This document shows, one piece after another, positions 25,261-34,800 of a DNA stretch of 64,000 bases. The position numbers and the translations under genes were made by a program. Within the stretch, counting starts at the first letter, position 1, and every line of letters starts with the position of its first letter. The stretch comes from Mycteria americana (taxonomy: Eukaryota; Chordata; Aves; Ciconiiformes; Ciconiidae). Location of the stretch: positions 7,041,001 to 7,105,000 of the forward strand of contig NC_134368.1 of NCBI RefSeq assembly GCF_035582795.1, written 5' to 3'. A model generated the notes under the pieces. The model had not been told where the DNA came from. It saw only the letters and a program-made list of their open reading frames with translations, and searched no databases.

Positions 25261-28200
25261 CTGTGGAGAACATGGAAAAGGGGATAAGAAGAGGACCTCC
25301 ATCCTCTGCTTTGTGCACCAGGAGAGGGGACCTGCCTCCCCTTCCGCCACGGTTGACCACCCAGCTGGGAAATAGCATAGAGCAAATGAAAGCACATGCC
25401 GATGGCGTGGGGGAGAGGGGGAACAGCCTGTCTCCATCAGGAGCGGAGCAGATGCTGCAACACACATGGCTGTCATTGGGACCAATCTCCCACCTAGATC
25501 AACCATTACACAGGCTCAGTCTCCAGCCCACACATAACTCCAGGATCATAGATCAAGATTGATACTTCAACGCAGAGCTGAAATATATGTGTGTGTTAGG
25601 GGAAGGTGGGGGGGATGAGGCAGCGGGGAGGAATTGACTTTCCGGTGAGAAATGAGAACTCAGGAGCAGTTTATGCCTGTTTGTTCATAGTGTGTGGATG
25701 AGTCACGTTGCAAACAGCTCCTGCCCTGTCTGATTTGAGAGAGCCCTTTCCCAGGGGAAGCCTGGACATGGCCATGTTGAGACGTGCCTCCCTCCCCCAG
25801 CCCCACAGGGACCTTGGCATCTTCTTTCGACAGGGACATATCAGAGGCTGTCCCAGGAGAAGTCTCCCCACTCCTATCAACCCCACTGCAAAACTTTTCA
25901 CGAAAAGGCTGAGCAGGCCTTGAGAAAGGATTTGGTCCCAAGGGAATTCATTTGAGCTCATTGCATAACATGGACACGGAGAAATACGCTTGAGAAACAC
26001 CTTCCAATCCCAACCAGCTCCAAAACCTCCCTGCCCTACTCTAACCCTGTCCCGACTCCCACCAGCCACCCTCTGCCCCCAGCCCACCTCTCCCTTACTG
26101 GTGTAAGTGCTCATCTTCAGGGAAAATGTGAGAAAGGCTCTTATTTGCTCTACAGTATCCACCATGGGCTGCCGGCCAGCGCTGGAAATCTGTGGTGTAG
26201 GCACTTCTCCAGTCAAGGTCAAAGCACTCTAGTGAAAGAGAGTCCAAATAATTGAAAGACTTCTTTGGGTCTCTGTCTCCTGTATCCCACAGTCTGACTG
26301 TTCCCCCTTCTCCCGAGCTCCATTGGCTGTTTATGCTTTCAGCGCTCCTGTTGGAGCTACCATGGTCAAAGAGTTAGCCAAGGGAAAATGCAAGAAGCGC
26401 TTCCCTGGTGTAGATAAGGTCTTTTAGATGAGATTATTCAGCCCTTATTTTCTATAGCCTTTTATGTACGATGGAAGTCATGCAAGGCAGATCTGGAAAC
26501 GGTATCTTGTGCTCTTCCCTCCTGGACATCAACTTGTCAGCTGGTATATATTTTCTCCTACTGTCTAGATTTTCTCTTTCATCATGCCAGAGCAATGCGT
26601 CTCTGCTTTATTTAATCAGGGACTAAACCAGGGAAGAGATCCAGGGTCCGCTTAACCCCCAAGTGAGGACCATCATATCTGTTGCGCTATCTCCCCCAAA
26701 AATCCCCATAGGAGCTGGTTTGAAGGGGCGCCGTCTCCTATCCTGCTCTCCAGAGATGCCTCATCTATATGTTAATAGCCTGTGTGCGTCCTTCTGACTG
26801 AGCAGATCTGCCTGCAGAGAAACGTGCTGCCACCTCTCGCAACAAAGCAGGGAGGATGCGCAAAGAAGAGCCGCCGATTGTAGATGTTTCAGATTTTCTG
26901 TGTATTTTAAAATGGACACGTTCCTGTAATGAGTCATTAGTAAAGTATTTTTGTTGTTTTCACTGAGGCTGAGGTTACAGGTATTTCACACATGCATGAC
27001 CATGCCAGGCTGTTAATGCAACCCGAGCGGTCGCAGGAGCAGTTCCCGTGCTGCGACATTATTTCCAGGGAGGCCACATCGAGCAGGGCTGCGCCACATG
27101 GGGTGGCCCATATGGAAACTGGGACGAAAGAAATGTTATTTACAACGCTCCAACCTCTTCTAGAAGACAACTGTTTTTCTCTGCCCTGCTTCTCCCCACT
27201 GATGGGCAGATAGTTACGGGGACTCTGCAGACCTTTCCATGTCATTTACCTTCCCTTCACCTTCCGCAGTCTCTTCCTGCGTTAAATTAAAAAACCCAAA
27301 GCCAGGCTGAAGGCCACAAGTCACCCACAAGGGGCAGCTGCCACAACCTCCATCCACTGACCTTCTACCAAAACAGATGAGCCCAGGATCATGCTCCTGT
27401 TTTGCTGAGCATCCAGCTGCCTTGCCTGGCACATCTCCAGGGTGAATTGCTGGTAGGTGGCCCAGCCCGGGGCCAGCTTCTGCCTGCGCAGCAACGTCCC
27501 TGAGAGATGGGAGAAGAAAAGAGCACATTAGTCGGGAAGCACCAGCAATTACTCACCCAAATCCTACCCTTGGGTGGGAGCAAGCAAACAACAACAGCAA
27601 GTTGGAGCCTCAGCTGGCATAAATCAGGGGAGACCCATTCACTTCAGCAGAGCTTTGCTGAGGTGCATCAATTTTGCATCGATTTGGTTCATAAAGCCAG
27701 TAGGGGAAGGATTTATGGTGATGCGAAGTAAGTGGAAGGAGCCATGCTGTCTCCATGTTGCCCTGGAGTGCTAAAAGGAGCTGAGACCCTTTGCAGGAGG
27801 TTCATGTATGAAAGAGAAAGACTTTGTGGGAAATACTGCACTGCTGGGCTACACAGGGGTAGAGCAGAAAGGGAAAAGTCCACAGTAGTTATGTCATTAG
27901 CACAAGACAGCTTCAGATGGGCTTGGCAAGGAGATGCTTCAAGCCCTCACATGTGAAGTAGAGTCTAAATGGACATCTGTCCAAATGGACATCTGTCCAA
28001 ATGGAGACATGTCCGTCTGAGCCACTTGTCCGGACTCTCCTAGTGAGTGGAGAGAGAGAAAACCTGCCAGGGCTTACTACACCTCATCCTCAAGGTGGCA
28101 TTTAAGCTACGGGAGACGGCTGTGTCTTTCCTCCCCACTGACCATGAAGGGAGCTGAGGTGATCAGCTCCAGACACAGACATCTCACGCTGGAAGAGTGA

Positions 28201-31200
28201 GCTCAGGGAATAGAGAGGACATTCCTGCTCATGTCCTCCTGTTTGGTCCTGAAGCATTGCTGAGCAATGCTGCACTCTTCTCTCTCACACAGGAGCTCAG
28301 AGGAAGATCTCCGCTACTTTGGGAAGGTTGGGCATGGCTGGGTGATGTTTGGTGACCACTAATTTTGTTTTCCTGACTTCCATCAACATTTTAATCCATG
28401 CAAGCAAGCTGTTAATGGCGTGGCTGAGGGCTGGCTACCAGCCCCTTTGCTGCATTCGCTGCCAGACAGTTATACGTAGCAGAAGGGCACTGAGGGCTGC
28501 TGGTTTGAACCACCCAAATCCCTTATGCTCAACCACAGAGTCCTTTTGCCTCCCTGTGCTCCTGTTTGCCACCTGCAACATGGCCTTAACTGCATCTCCC
28601 TCTATCCCAAAGGAGCTGCGAAGATAAAACCCCTAAAGACCTTGCAGCGCTGATGCCTCGGTAGCAGAGGGTCTTCATGCACCAAGCGCAGCTCTGCAGA
28701 GGTTTCTGAGACTCCAGCTCACTACGTCTGCGCTCTGAGCTGGCCTGGGAGCTGCGTATTCGTGGTAAAGGGGTGCTGTGCCCACACTGCTAATCCTCGC
28801 TGGGCTCAGACCAGCACCAACGTTTTGTCGGAACGCTGCCATCTGCGCGTGTCCAGCCAGCACGGACCACGGGCAGGGGGAGCTCAGCTGGCAAAGGCCC
28901 AGGCAGACAGCCCCTCGGGTAGCTGGATACGGCCAGTCAGATGTTCGTGAGCAGCCGGCGCCGGCGCGGGGGAATTACCTGCTGTTCCAGCAGTCTGAGC
29001 AGCAGCTGGAAGACGCTGGCAATAAGACAGCTTGTTCTCCGGCTCAGCAAGAGCCTGTGGCCTCTCTGATTTCTCTGCCTGGGTTGCTGCCAGTTCGGTG
29101 GCAGGGTAGTACTTTGGTAGGTAGCTTTCTGCAACGGGAGGGACTGAAGTGAAGTGCTTTCCCTGCTGCAAGGCTTCGGGGCCGGATGCGCTACCTTCTG
29201 GCTTTCTGCCTCCTGCGTCATCAGCACGACTGCTGGCTTTGATGCTCGGTGCTTGGATGACATCTCCCCCCTGCCAGACAACGCTGTCGCTGTAGGTCAT
29301 CGCCCGCTCCTCCCGGGGTACGGCAAACTCCTTGGCTTTTAGCTGTGAGTCTGCAATCTGCAGCTTCTGCAGAAAGAAGTCCCATGTGAAGGGAGAGCAG
29401 TCAGCGGGAAGGCCAGCTGCTAAAGCATCAACAAGCAACGCTACCTGCCCACAGCATAGCCTGGGCTTTGGTGAGGTCAGCACCCCTGGGGACACAATGG
29501 CCACAAAGCAGCCCCATAACTGTCATTAAAAATGCATGGACCATCACGGCTTCCTCTTTCTGCCCATCTTATGGCTTGGGATTCTGCTGGGCCCCAGGTG
29601 GACAGTAGGAGGGAGGGAGTGAGCCCACAAGCAGTGGTTTGCTGGTCGGAGAGGGAACAGTTCCAATGTTCGTGTTGGGGAAAGGCTAATGGAGCTGCTG
29701 GCATGGCTCCTCTGGGGGGTCTGCTGGCTCCAGCCTCTTCAGCTGCATGCTACAGCTCCATCATGAGCCAGTTGCTCCTTTCTAGGGGCTCAGAAAGAGA
29801 CTCTCCTGCTGTGACCCCTGCCAGGCTGCTGCGGCCAGCAAGGACCATCCTCACGGGGTTTGTCCATCACTGTTTTGGATCTCCATGGGTTTCTATTTGT
29901 CCCTCAACCTCCAACATCCCCAGGGCTCTCCCCAAGATGGCTTCTCCTTCGCCATGCTGACAGTAGGGTAGGTGGAGGCTGCAGAGCTACGGGAACTACC
30001 TGTATCTGGGGGCTTCCCCCACCGAGGATGGCCAGAGCTCCTCATGAGGCATCTCCAGAGGGACAGGAGCCTCCAGGAGCCCACGGTGGGGATGGCTCAC
30101 CCGCCAGTGCTTTCTGCCTTAACCCACAGAGCTCCCCACCTTCCCCTTGGGAGCAGGCTACCCTCCAAAATTTCACAGAGAAAAAAAACATGATATTTTT
30201 TAAAGAGGTTTTATCCTCTTAAAATAAAACCAAATCTTAGCAGGGCTAAGAGGGAAACCTGGGCCTCCCGAGTACCTCATCATCATGCTACCCTGTGGAA
30301 CAGCTTTCTTCCGCAGGCCTTGGGAGTTCATAAAGAGGCAATAAAGAGTCAAAGTGAGCTGCAACCCAAGGAAAGCAGATATATCTCAGGCTCTCCCTCC
30401 CTTTTTATCTCCCAAAATACATCAGGACCTCCACAGGAAGCATGCAGCCTTCCAAAAAAAAAAAAAAAAATTTTTTTTAAAAAAAAGGAAAAACAGAAAA
30501 GAAAAAGAAGTTGAGATGCATGGCTTGGAAACCGTGCTCCAGCAAGCAGGGGTTAAACCCTGCCTTCCCAGCCAGGATCTCTGCTCCTGGAAGCAGAGCA
30601 GCCACCTAAGGCTGGGGCTGCCCGAGAAGTGCTCGCCAGCCCCGGAGAACAGCGGGAGCCCCGAGCAGGACCGTTAATGAAGGCTGCTGGCAGCGGGAGT
30701 GCTCCCCGGGGCAGGAGGGGAGGAGAGGAGAGGAGAGGAGAGGAGAGGAGAGGAGAGGAGAGGAGAGGAGAGGAGAGGAGAGGAGAGGAGAGGAGAGGAG
30801 AGGAGAGGAGAGGAGAGGAGAGGAGAGGAGAGGAGAGGAGAGGAGAGGAGAGGAGAGGAGAGGAGAGGAGAGGAGAGGAGAGGAGAGGGCTCCCCAGGCT
30901 GCTGCCCGGGCGAGGATGGCAGTGGATGGCAGCGGATGGCAGCGGTGGCCACAGACAGCCCCTCTGCCCCAGCAGGCACCTTCACATAATGATTTCTCTG
31001 TTGTTGTCCCCCCCTTTTTCCTCCCCAGCCTGAACTTATTTTTTATCCTCTCTCATGAGCATATGAGCCCAAAGCTCTTCAGCAACCGAACATGCCCCCC
31101 GCCACTTCTCCGCAGTGGCCCAGTGCAAACCGCAGCTGTCCCCACCGGGCTGCCACAAGCAATTAAGCCAGGGCAGGCGGAGCGAGGCAAATCAGATTAA

Positions 31201-31813
31201 ATAGCTCAGGGGGTTGCTCGCATTGCAAGGAGATTAGAGAAAAAACAACCTCAGCTTCCCCGCAGAAGTCTTCTCAGGCCCGTGTCAGGGCAAGGAGACA
31301 TCTCCATCCCAAATGCAATCCCCCTCCTCAAGGCGGTACCGGGATGGGTCTAATCCTGACGCACTCCATCAGCCCCACAGGGAGCAATAGGAGTCCAAGG
31401 CTTAGGCGCCGGTTCAGCAAGCAGTCGTTAGTGCCCTGACTTAATGAGTGTAATTAGCATTGCCCGCCCCAAACAGCTTTACCGGAGGGCGCGAGGGGGA
31501 TTTCCCGCAGAACGGATGGGGACACAAGCCAAGGGCGTTTGGGCGTGATATGACCTGCTGGTGGGTCACAGCAGTGGGGACCAAAGCAGACCCTGCCGGT
31601 GCAGACGGCACCCACGTCTCCTGCCCCCTCGCACTGACCCCGTTCCCAGCTGTCCTGTAGCCACGAGAAGGGAACTGGCCCCATGGGCTAAAGAGCCAAG
31701 CAAGGAAAAGCCCACGGTACCTGCACATCCTCCTCACTGGGTGGCTTGTACTCCTTGCACCACCGGTAGTCTCTCTTATACAAACTCCTGTACATGCCCA
31801 GTGACACAGGCAG
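25137..31813 (-). CDS. TEX37: TEX37/SPMIP9-like gene, five coding exons, 5' exon missing
   Basis: I reconstruct this gene from five - strand exons: 31721-31813, 28979-29366, 27362-27499, 26099-26228 and 25137-25260. Each has AG acceptors and GT donors, and the phases chain without conflict (0/0, 0/1, 1/1, 1/2, 2/stop). The joined coding length is 873 nt, or 290 residues plus stop, without an internal stop codon. The first exon shows P-V-x-L-x-x-Y-x-S followed by D-Y. The second opens with Q-L-x-x-K-E-F. From memory, human TEX37 has the same words in the same order near its N-terminus (PVDLDIYQS...DY...QLRDKEF). TEX37 (SPMIP9) is a small sperm microtubule inner protein of the flagellar doublets. 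Further aromatic motifs of the kind seen in microtubule-luminal proteins follow ([19 protein letters not shown]). Human TEX37 is about 180 aa, so this version is longer. It is divergent from FOXI3, as in human. The initiating exon was not located. Existence of the gene is well supported; the name is less certain. Confidence 0.7.
26099..26228 (-). CDS. TEX37: TEX37-like coding exon D
   Basis: 130-nt exon, phase 1 in and 2 out. The acceptor has a good pyrimidine tract (CTCTCTTTCACTAG) and the donor is CA|GTAAGG. It encodes [18 protein letters not shown] and then a His/Glu-rich end (FPEDEHLHQ). The Y-x-x-D-F-x-x-W-P motif is typical of short repeats in axonemal microtubule-binding proteins. A longer open frame over the same DNA (25671-26222) is a shadow and ignores these splice sites. 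Confidence 0.7.
27362..27499 (-). CDS. TEX37: TEX37-like coding exon C
   Basis: 138-nt exon with phase 1 in and out. Acceptor CCATCTCTCAG, donor GAAG|GTCAGT. It encodes a helical, Gln-rich segment ([19 protein letters not shown], then [15 protein letters not shown]). An alternative donor TTTTG|GTAGAA lies 7 nt earlier and would end the exon in phase 0. That choice does not join to exon D in frame but would join to exon E in another frame. Confidence 0.6.
27967..28014 (+). repeat. Three tandem copies of a 16-bp near-palindrome
   Basis: AAATGGACATCTGTCC is repeated twice exactly, then a third variant copy AAATGGAGACATGTCC follows. Each copy contains GGACA or AGACA facing TGTCC. The third contains AGACATGTCC (28005-28014), which fits the p53-family half-site consensus RRRCWWGYYY. 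It lies in the intron between TEX37-like exons B and C. Confidence 0.8.
28979..29366 (-). CDS. TEX37: TEX37-like coding exon B
   Basis: 388-nt exon, phase 0 in and 1 out. The acceptor is strong (CTTTCTGCAG) and the donor is CAG|GTAATT. It begins with [20 protein letters not shown], matching the QL..KEF..P pattern of TEX37, then TYSDSVVW. A low-complexity Ala/Ser/Gly/Glu-rich stretch follows. It also contains [14 protein letters not shown] second open frame across the same exon would hit a stop in exon C, so the frame given is the one that joins. Confidence 0.65.
30455..30487 (+). repeat. A-tract / T-tract / A-tract
   Basis: A run of about 17 A is followed by about 8 T and then about 8 A. This is a self-complementary low-complexity block in the TEX37-like intron. 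It may be two abutting retroposon tails or simple slippage. Confidence 0.75.
30721..30888 (+). repeat. (AGGAG)n microsatellite, about 33 units
   Basis: A perfect pentanucleotide array of 168 bp, purine-only on the + strand, flanked by GC-rich DNA. It lies in the intron between TEX37-like exons A and B. The apparent Glu/Arg-rich and Ser/Leu-rich open frames across it are repeat artefacts, because a pentamer without stop codons is open in all frames of both strands. Homopurine arrays of this size can form triplex DNA and are usually highly polymorphic. Confidence 0.95.
31721..31813 (-). CDS. TEX37: TEX37-like coding exon A (first one seen)
   Basis: 93-nt exon of 31 codons, phase 0 on both sides. 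The acceptor is ATTTCAG before the first codon and the donor is CAG|GTACCG. It encodes the [17 protein letters not shown] segment and then [11 protein letters not shown]. An in-frame Met codon at 31795-31793 could serve as a start. However, the residues before it (P-V-x-L) resemble human TEX37, so coding probably continues upstream into an unidentified exon. Confidence 0.7.
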
Positions 31814-34800
31814 CTGAAATGAGAGGAGGTAAACACAAGGAGCTGCTAGGACTTGGGGGAAGCCTTCAAAAGTGGTGATACAAACACAAAAAGCTCCCTC
31901 ATAGCTCAGGAGAGGATGAGCTGCTCTTCTGGGCGCAGCCTCTGTCCCCTGGGCCACCTGGGGCCGTCCAAGAGGGGCAACCCCTTGCTCAGTCAAGCCC
32001 TGATCAGAGTGGCCAGGAAGGTCCTACGCTCTTTTGGCAATGGTTTCCGGGACTTTTCTTGTCCCGGGTGGTGCCTTGCAACAAACACCTTCCTCCTGCC
32101 TTTCTCAAGCCTCCTCTGACTGCTCAGATGCCCCTGGGCAGAGCACTAATATAAAGCTGCCGAAATACTTTGATCAGTTGCTGAGGTCCAGCGTCACTCA
32201 GGTTAAATCAGTATGTGCTTCCGTCTCCCCTTTCAGTAATATTTCCCATATGCTTATCACATATTTAAAGTTAAGTGCTGGCTAATGTCAATACTCATTC
32301 TGCAAAGCTATTGGAAAAATTATGGAGGAAAACTCTGCCAAGGGATATTAAGCCAGTGACACCTGCCCTAACACTGAAAATCACGGTAGTGCAAACTGAT
32401 GGAAATGGGGAGAGGATTTTAGTGAAGAAGGACTATGTGCATGTCTCGTTTCCCATGCTCCTCCCTCGGCATCCACCATGGGCACTGCTGGAGCCAGGAA
32501 ATCAGGGGAGATGAGTCTTCAGGCTGACCCAAGAGAGCTGGTTTTATGCTAAAGCATTAAATGTGCTAACTTGTCAATGCATGGCAGAGAGCTGGGGAAG
32601 ATGAGCTCTTGTGCAGTAATTGAAGGTGTTACTGCGATCTCTGCTGCTACATGAACATGTCTACCATGCAGGGGTGGCTTGGCCGGCCAAGGCACGGGTC
32701 TGCGCTCCCATGCCTCATGTGATAAAAAGGAACCAATAACTGCTCCAGCACACAGCACCTTGGGGAGGGATCCTCGTGCCTTGCCAACAATGTCACCCAT
32801 TATGGGCAAGAATATATTTTTTATTCTCATTCCTTTTTTCTAATATTTCACTCTTTTCCCCCTCTGGGCTTCCCAGAACAGTGGCTGCCTTTGGCCAGGA
32901 CCCAGAAGCTTGTTGTCACCAGCTCCTATTGTATTCCCAGCCCGGCAGACCCTGCAAACCCATTCCTCAAACACCGGTGAGGATGACAGTCCCATGTGTA
33001 CTTCACCTTCGAGTGTGCTGTTTTCCTCATTGTGTCCACCATGGTGAGCCAGGAACCTGGACCAGAAGAAGTCACTCAGTTAACAACCAGCAAAACAGAT
33101 CCTCTCCTCCACACTGCTCCAAGGGATCTAGAGACCTGGAGTTGGGTACTGGCAGGAGGAAGGGGATTCAGCTGGGGCTGTAGGACCCCTGTGCACCCCA
33201 AATTGGCAGTTAGAGTATGATTGATCTCATTCAACTTCTGCAATGCAAAATGTACCTGTCCAGCCCAGCAACCAGCACGTACGGAGTCAGACACCTCAGG
33301 GGATGCAGCTTGGTGGGACCCAGCAGAGAAGAGATGGCAGCACCCCACTACTACCAGCCCCAGAGCCAGCTGGGGGGCAAACATGGGTGTCCCCTCCTGG
33401 GATAGGGTACGTGTGCAATGGGATCCACCAGCATCTGTGTGGCCACAGTGTTTCCAGGGACAAGGGAAACTTCCGTCCCTTTGTGAGACACCCACGCTCC
33501 AGAACCCTGGAGGCCTTGGTGGGAGGCGGATCCCCATGACGGTGTGGGGTGGGGGCTTCTTGGAGGACAAGCCACCCCACAGTCATAGCTGGGAAGCTGC
33601 TACCTGCTCTTTCAGCTGCAGCCAGCCATGCTGGGGACATATGGCCAGGAGAGGGACAAAGCCTGCCCTTTGTGAGCTCTCAAAGCCTCCCCAGCTCCTG
33701 CTAAAGATAAAGGTGGGAGCAAAAGATGGGGAAACAGGGGAGGAAAGGGCCCACTTTGTGGATGTGTTGTGGGGAGTGGAAAAAACCATCATCCTTACCT
33801 CACTGCATGGAGGGGTGGGAAACACTGCAGAAATAAGGCAGGCAGGGATCTCCGCTTGGTCTTGGAGGGTGGCCAAGTACACCTGAACTGTCCCATCCAG
33901 ATGTTGCAGCCCCCTTCCTCTGATGACCTGCAACGTAAGACAGCAGGGGATGCTCAGATTCAGTCTTCTGTCCAACAAATGGACAGGGATGGGAAACCAG
34001 TAAAGAGTATTTACTCTTTAAAAAATGACAAACATTAACCAGGTTTGGATCCACCTCATCCAAGACTAATCTCACCTAATTTTAGATGTCCACAAAGAGG
34101 ATATCTCCCTCTGAGCTGATCGTTCCTGGCTTCCTGGCTCCTTTAGGCCAATTCGTGTGACCAGTGTAGATACGTACTTGGGGATGAAATAAACTGCTTT
34201 CTCAGAAAGCTTGAGTTTGGTCAGCTGAATCTCATCCAAGAGTCCAATTTCTATAGCTACACATGAGCCTGGCTACCGTCAGAAACAAGATTCTCTGGCA
34301 CTACAGTAATGCAAATAGTAGTAAATGCTGGTGATTATGCATGAGTCAGAAAGATGACATCTCAGATCCAGGATCCTCCACGAAGGAGAGCCGATCACGG
34401 ACCTGGGTTCACAAGCACCATTGGAATGAGCTGAATTTCTAGTGTTACTTCTCTTTGCACCTTGTTATGTACCAGTGTATAACTGGAGCCCGAGGATGCT
34501 AACGCTGTGGCAAGGGTTGTGTGCCGCTAACAGCTCAGCGCTGGAGTCAGGCAGAAGGAGAAGCCCTTCGTCCCCACGGTATTTTATGCAAATTAATATT
34601 AGAATAAATGATGCAACGAGGAAAGAAATTATTTCCAGAAATGTGAAACTCTCATGTTCTCCTGTGCTTATATTAAAGGGATTACACTCCATTTCCTTCT
34701 TAATATAGCTAATGCTCTATGGGAAGCCCTCAGGCCAGGGATTAAAGCACTTACTCAATTAATTAGGAACAAAATTCTGCCTTAAAGTCAAACACACAAA

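Noticed and set aside
25671-26222. 183-codon - strand frame
   Set aside because: It overlaps TEX37-like exon D in a different frame, runs across both splice sites, and has no family feature.
28884-29504. 206-codon - strand frame taken as a single-exon gene
   Set aside because: The part from 29366 to 28979 is used as exon B because good splice sites bound it and phases match neighbours. The ends outside those sites look like intron.
30629-31033. Glu/Arg-rich and Ser/Leu-rich frames near 30.7 kb
   Set aside because: They are translations of the (AGGAG)n microsatellite, which is open in all frames of both strands.
33221-33886. 221-codon + strand frame
   Set aside because: It has no recognisable domain and comparably long frames lie opposite it. 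Composition is Pro/Gly/Trp-rich as expected of GC-rich non-coding DNA.
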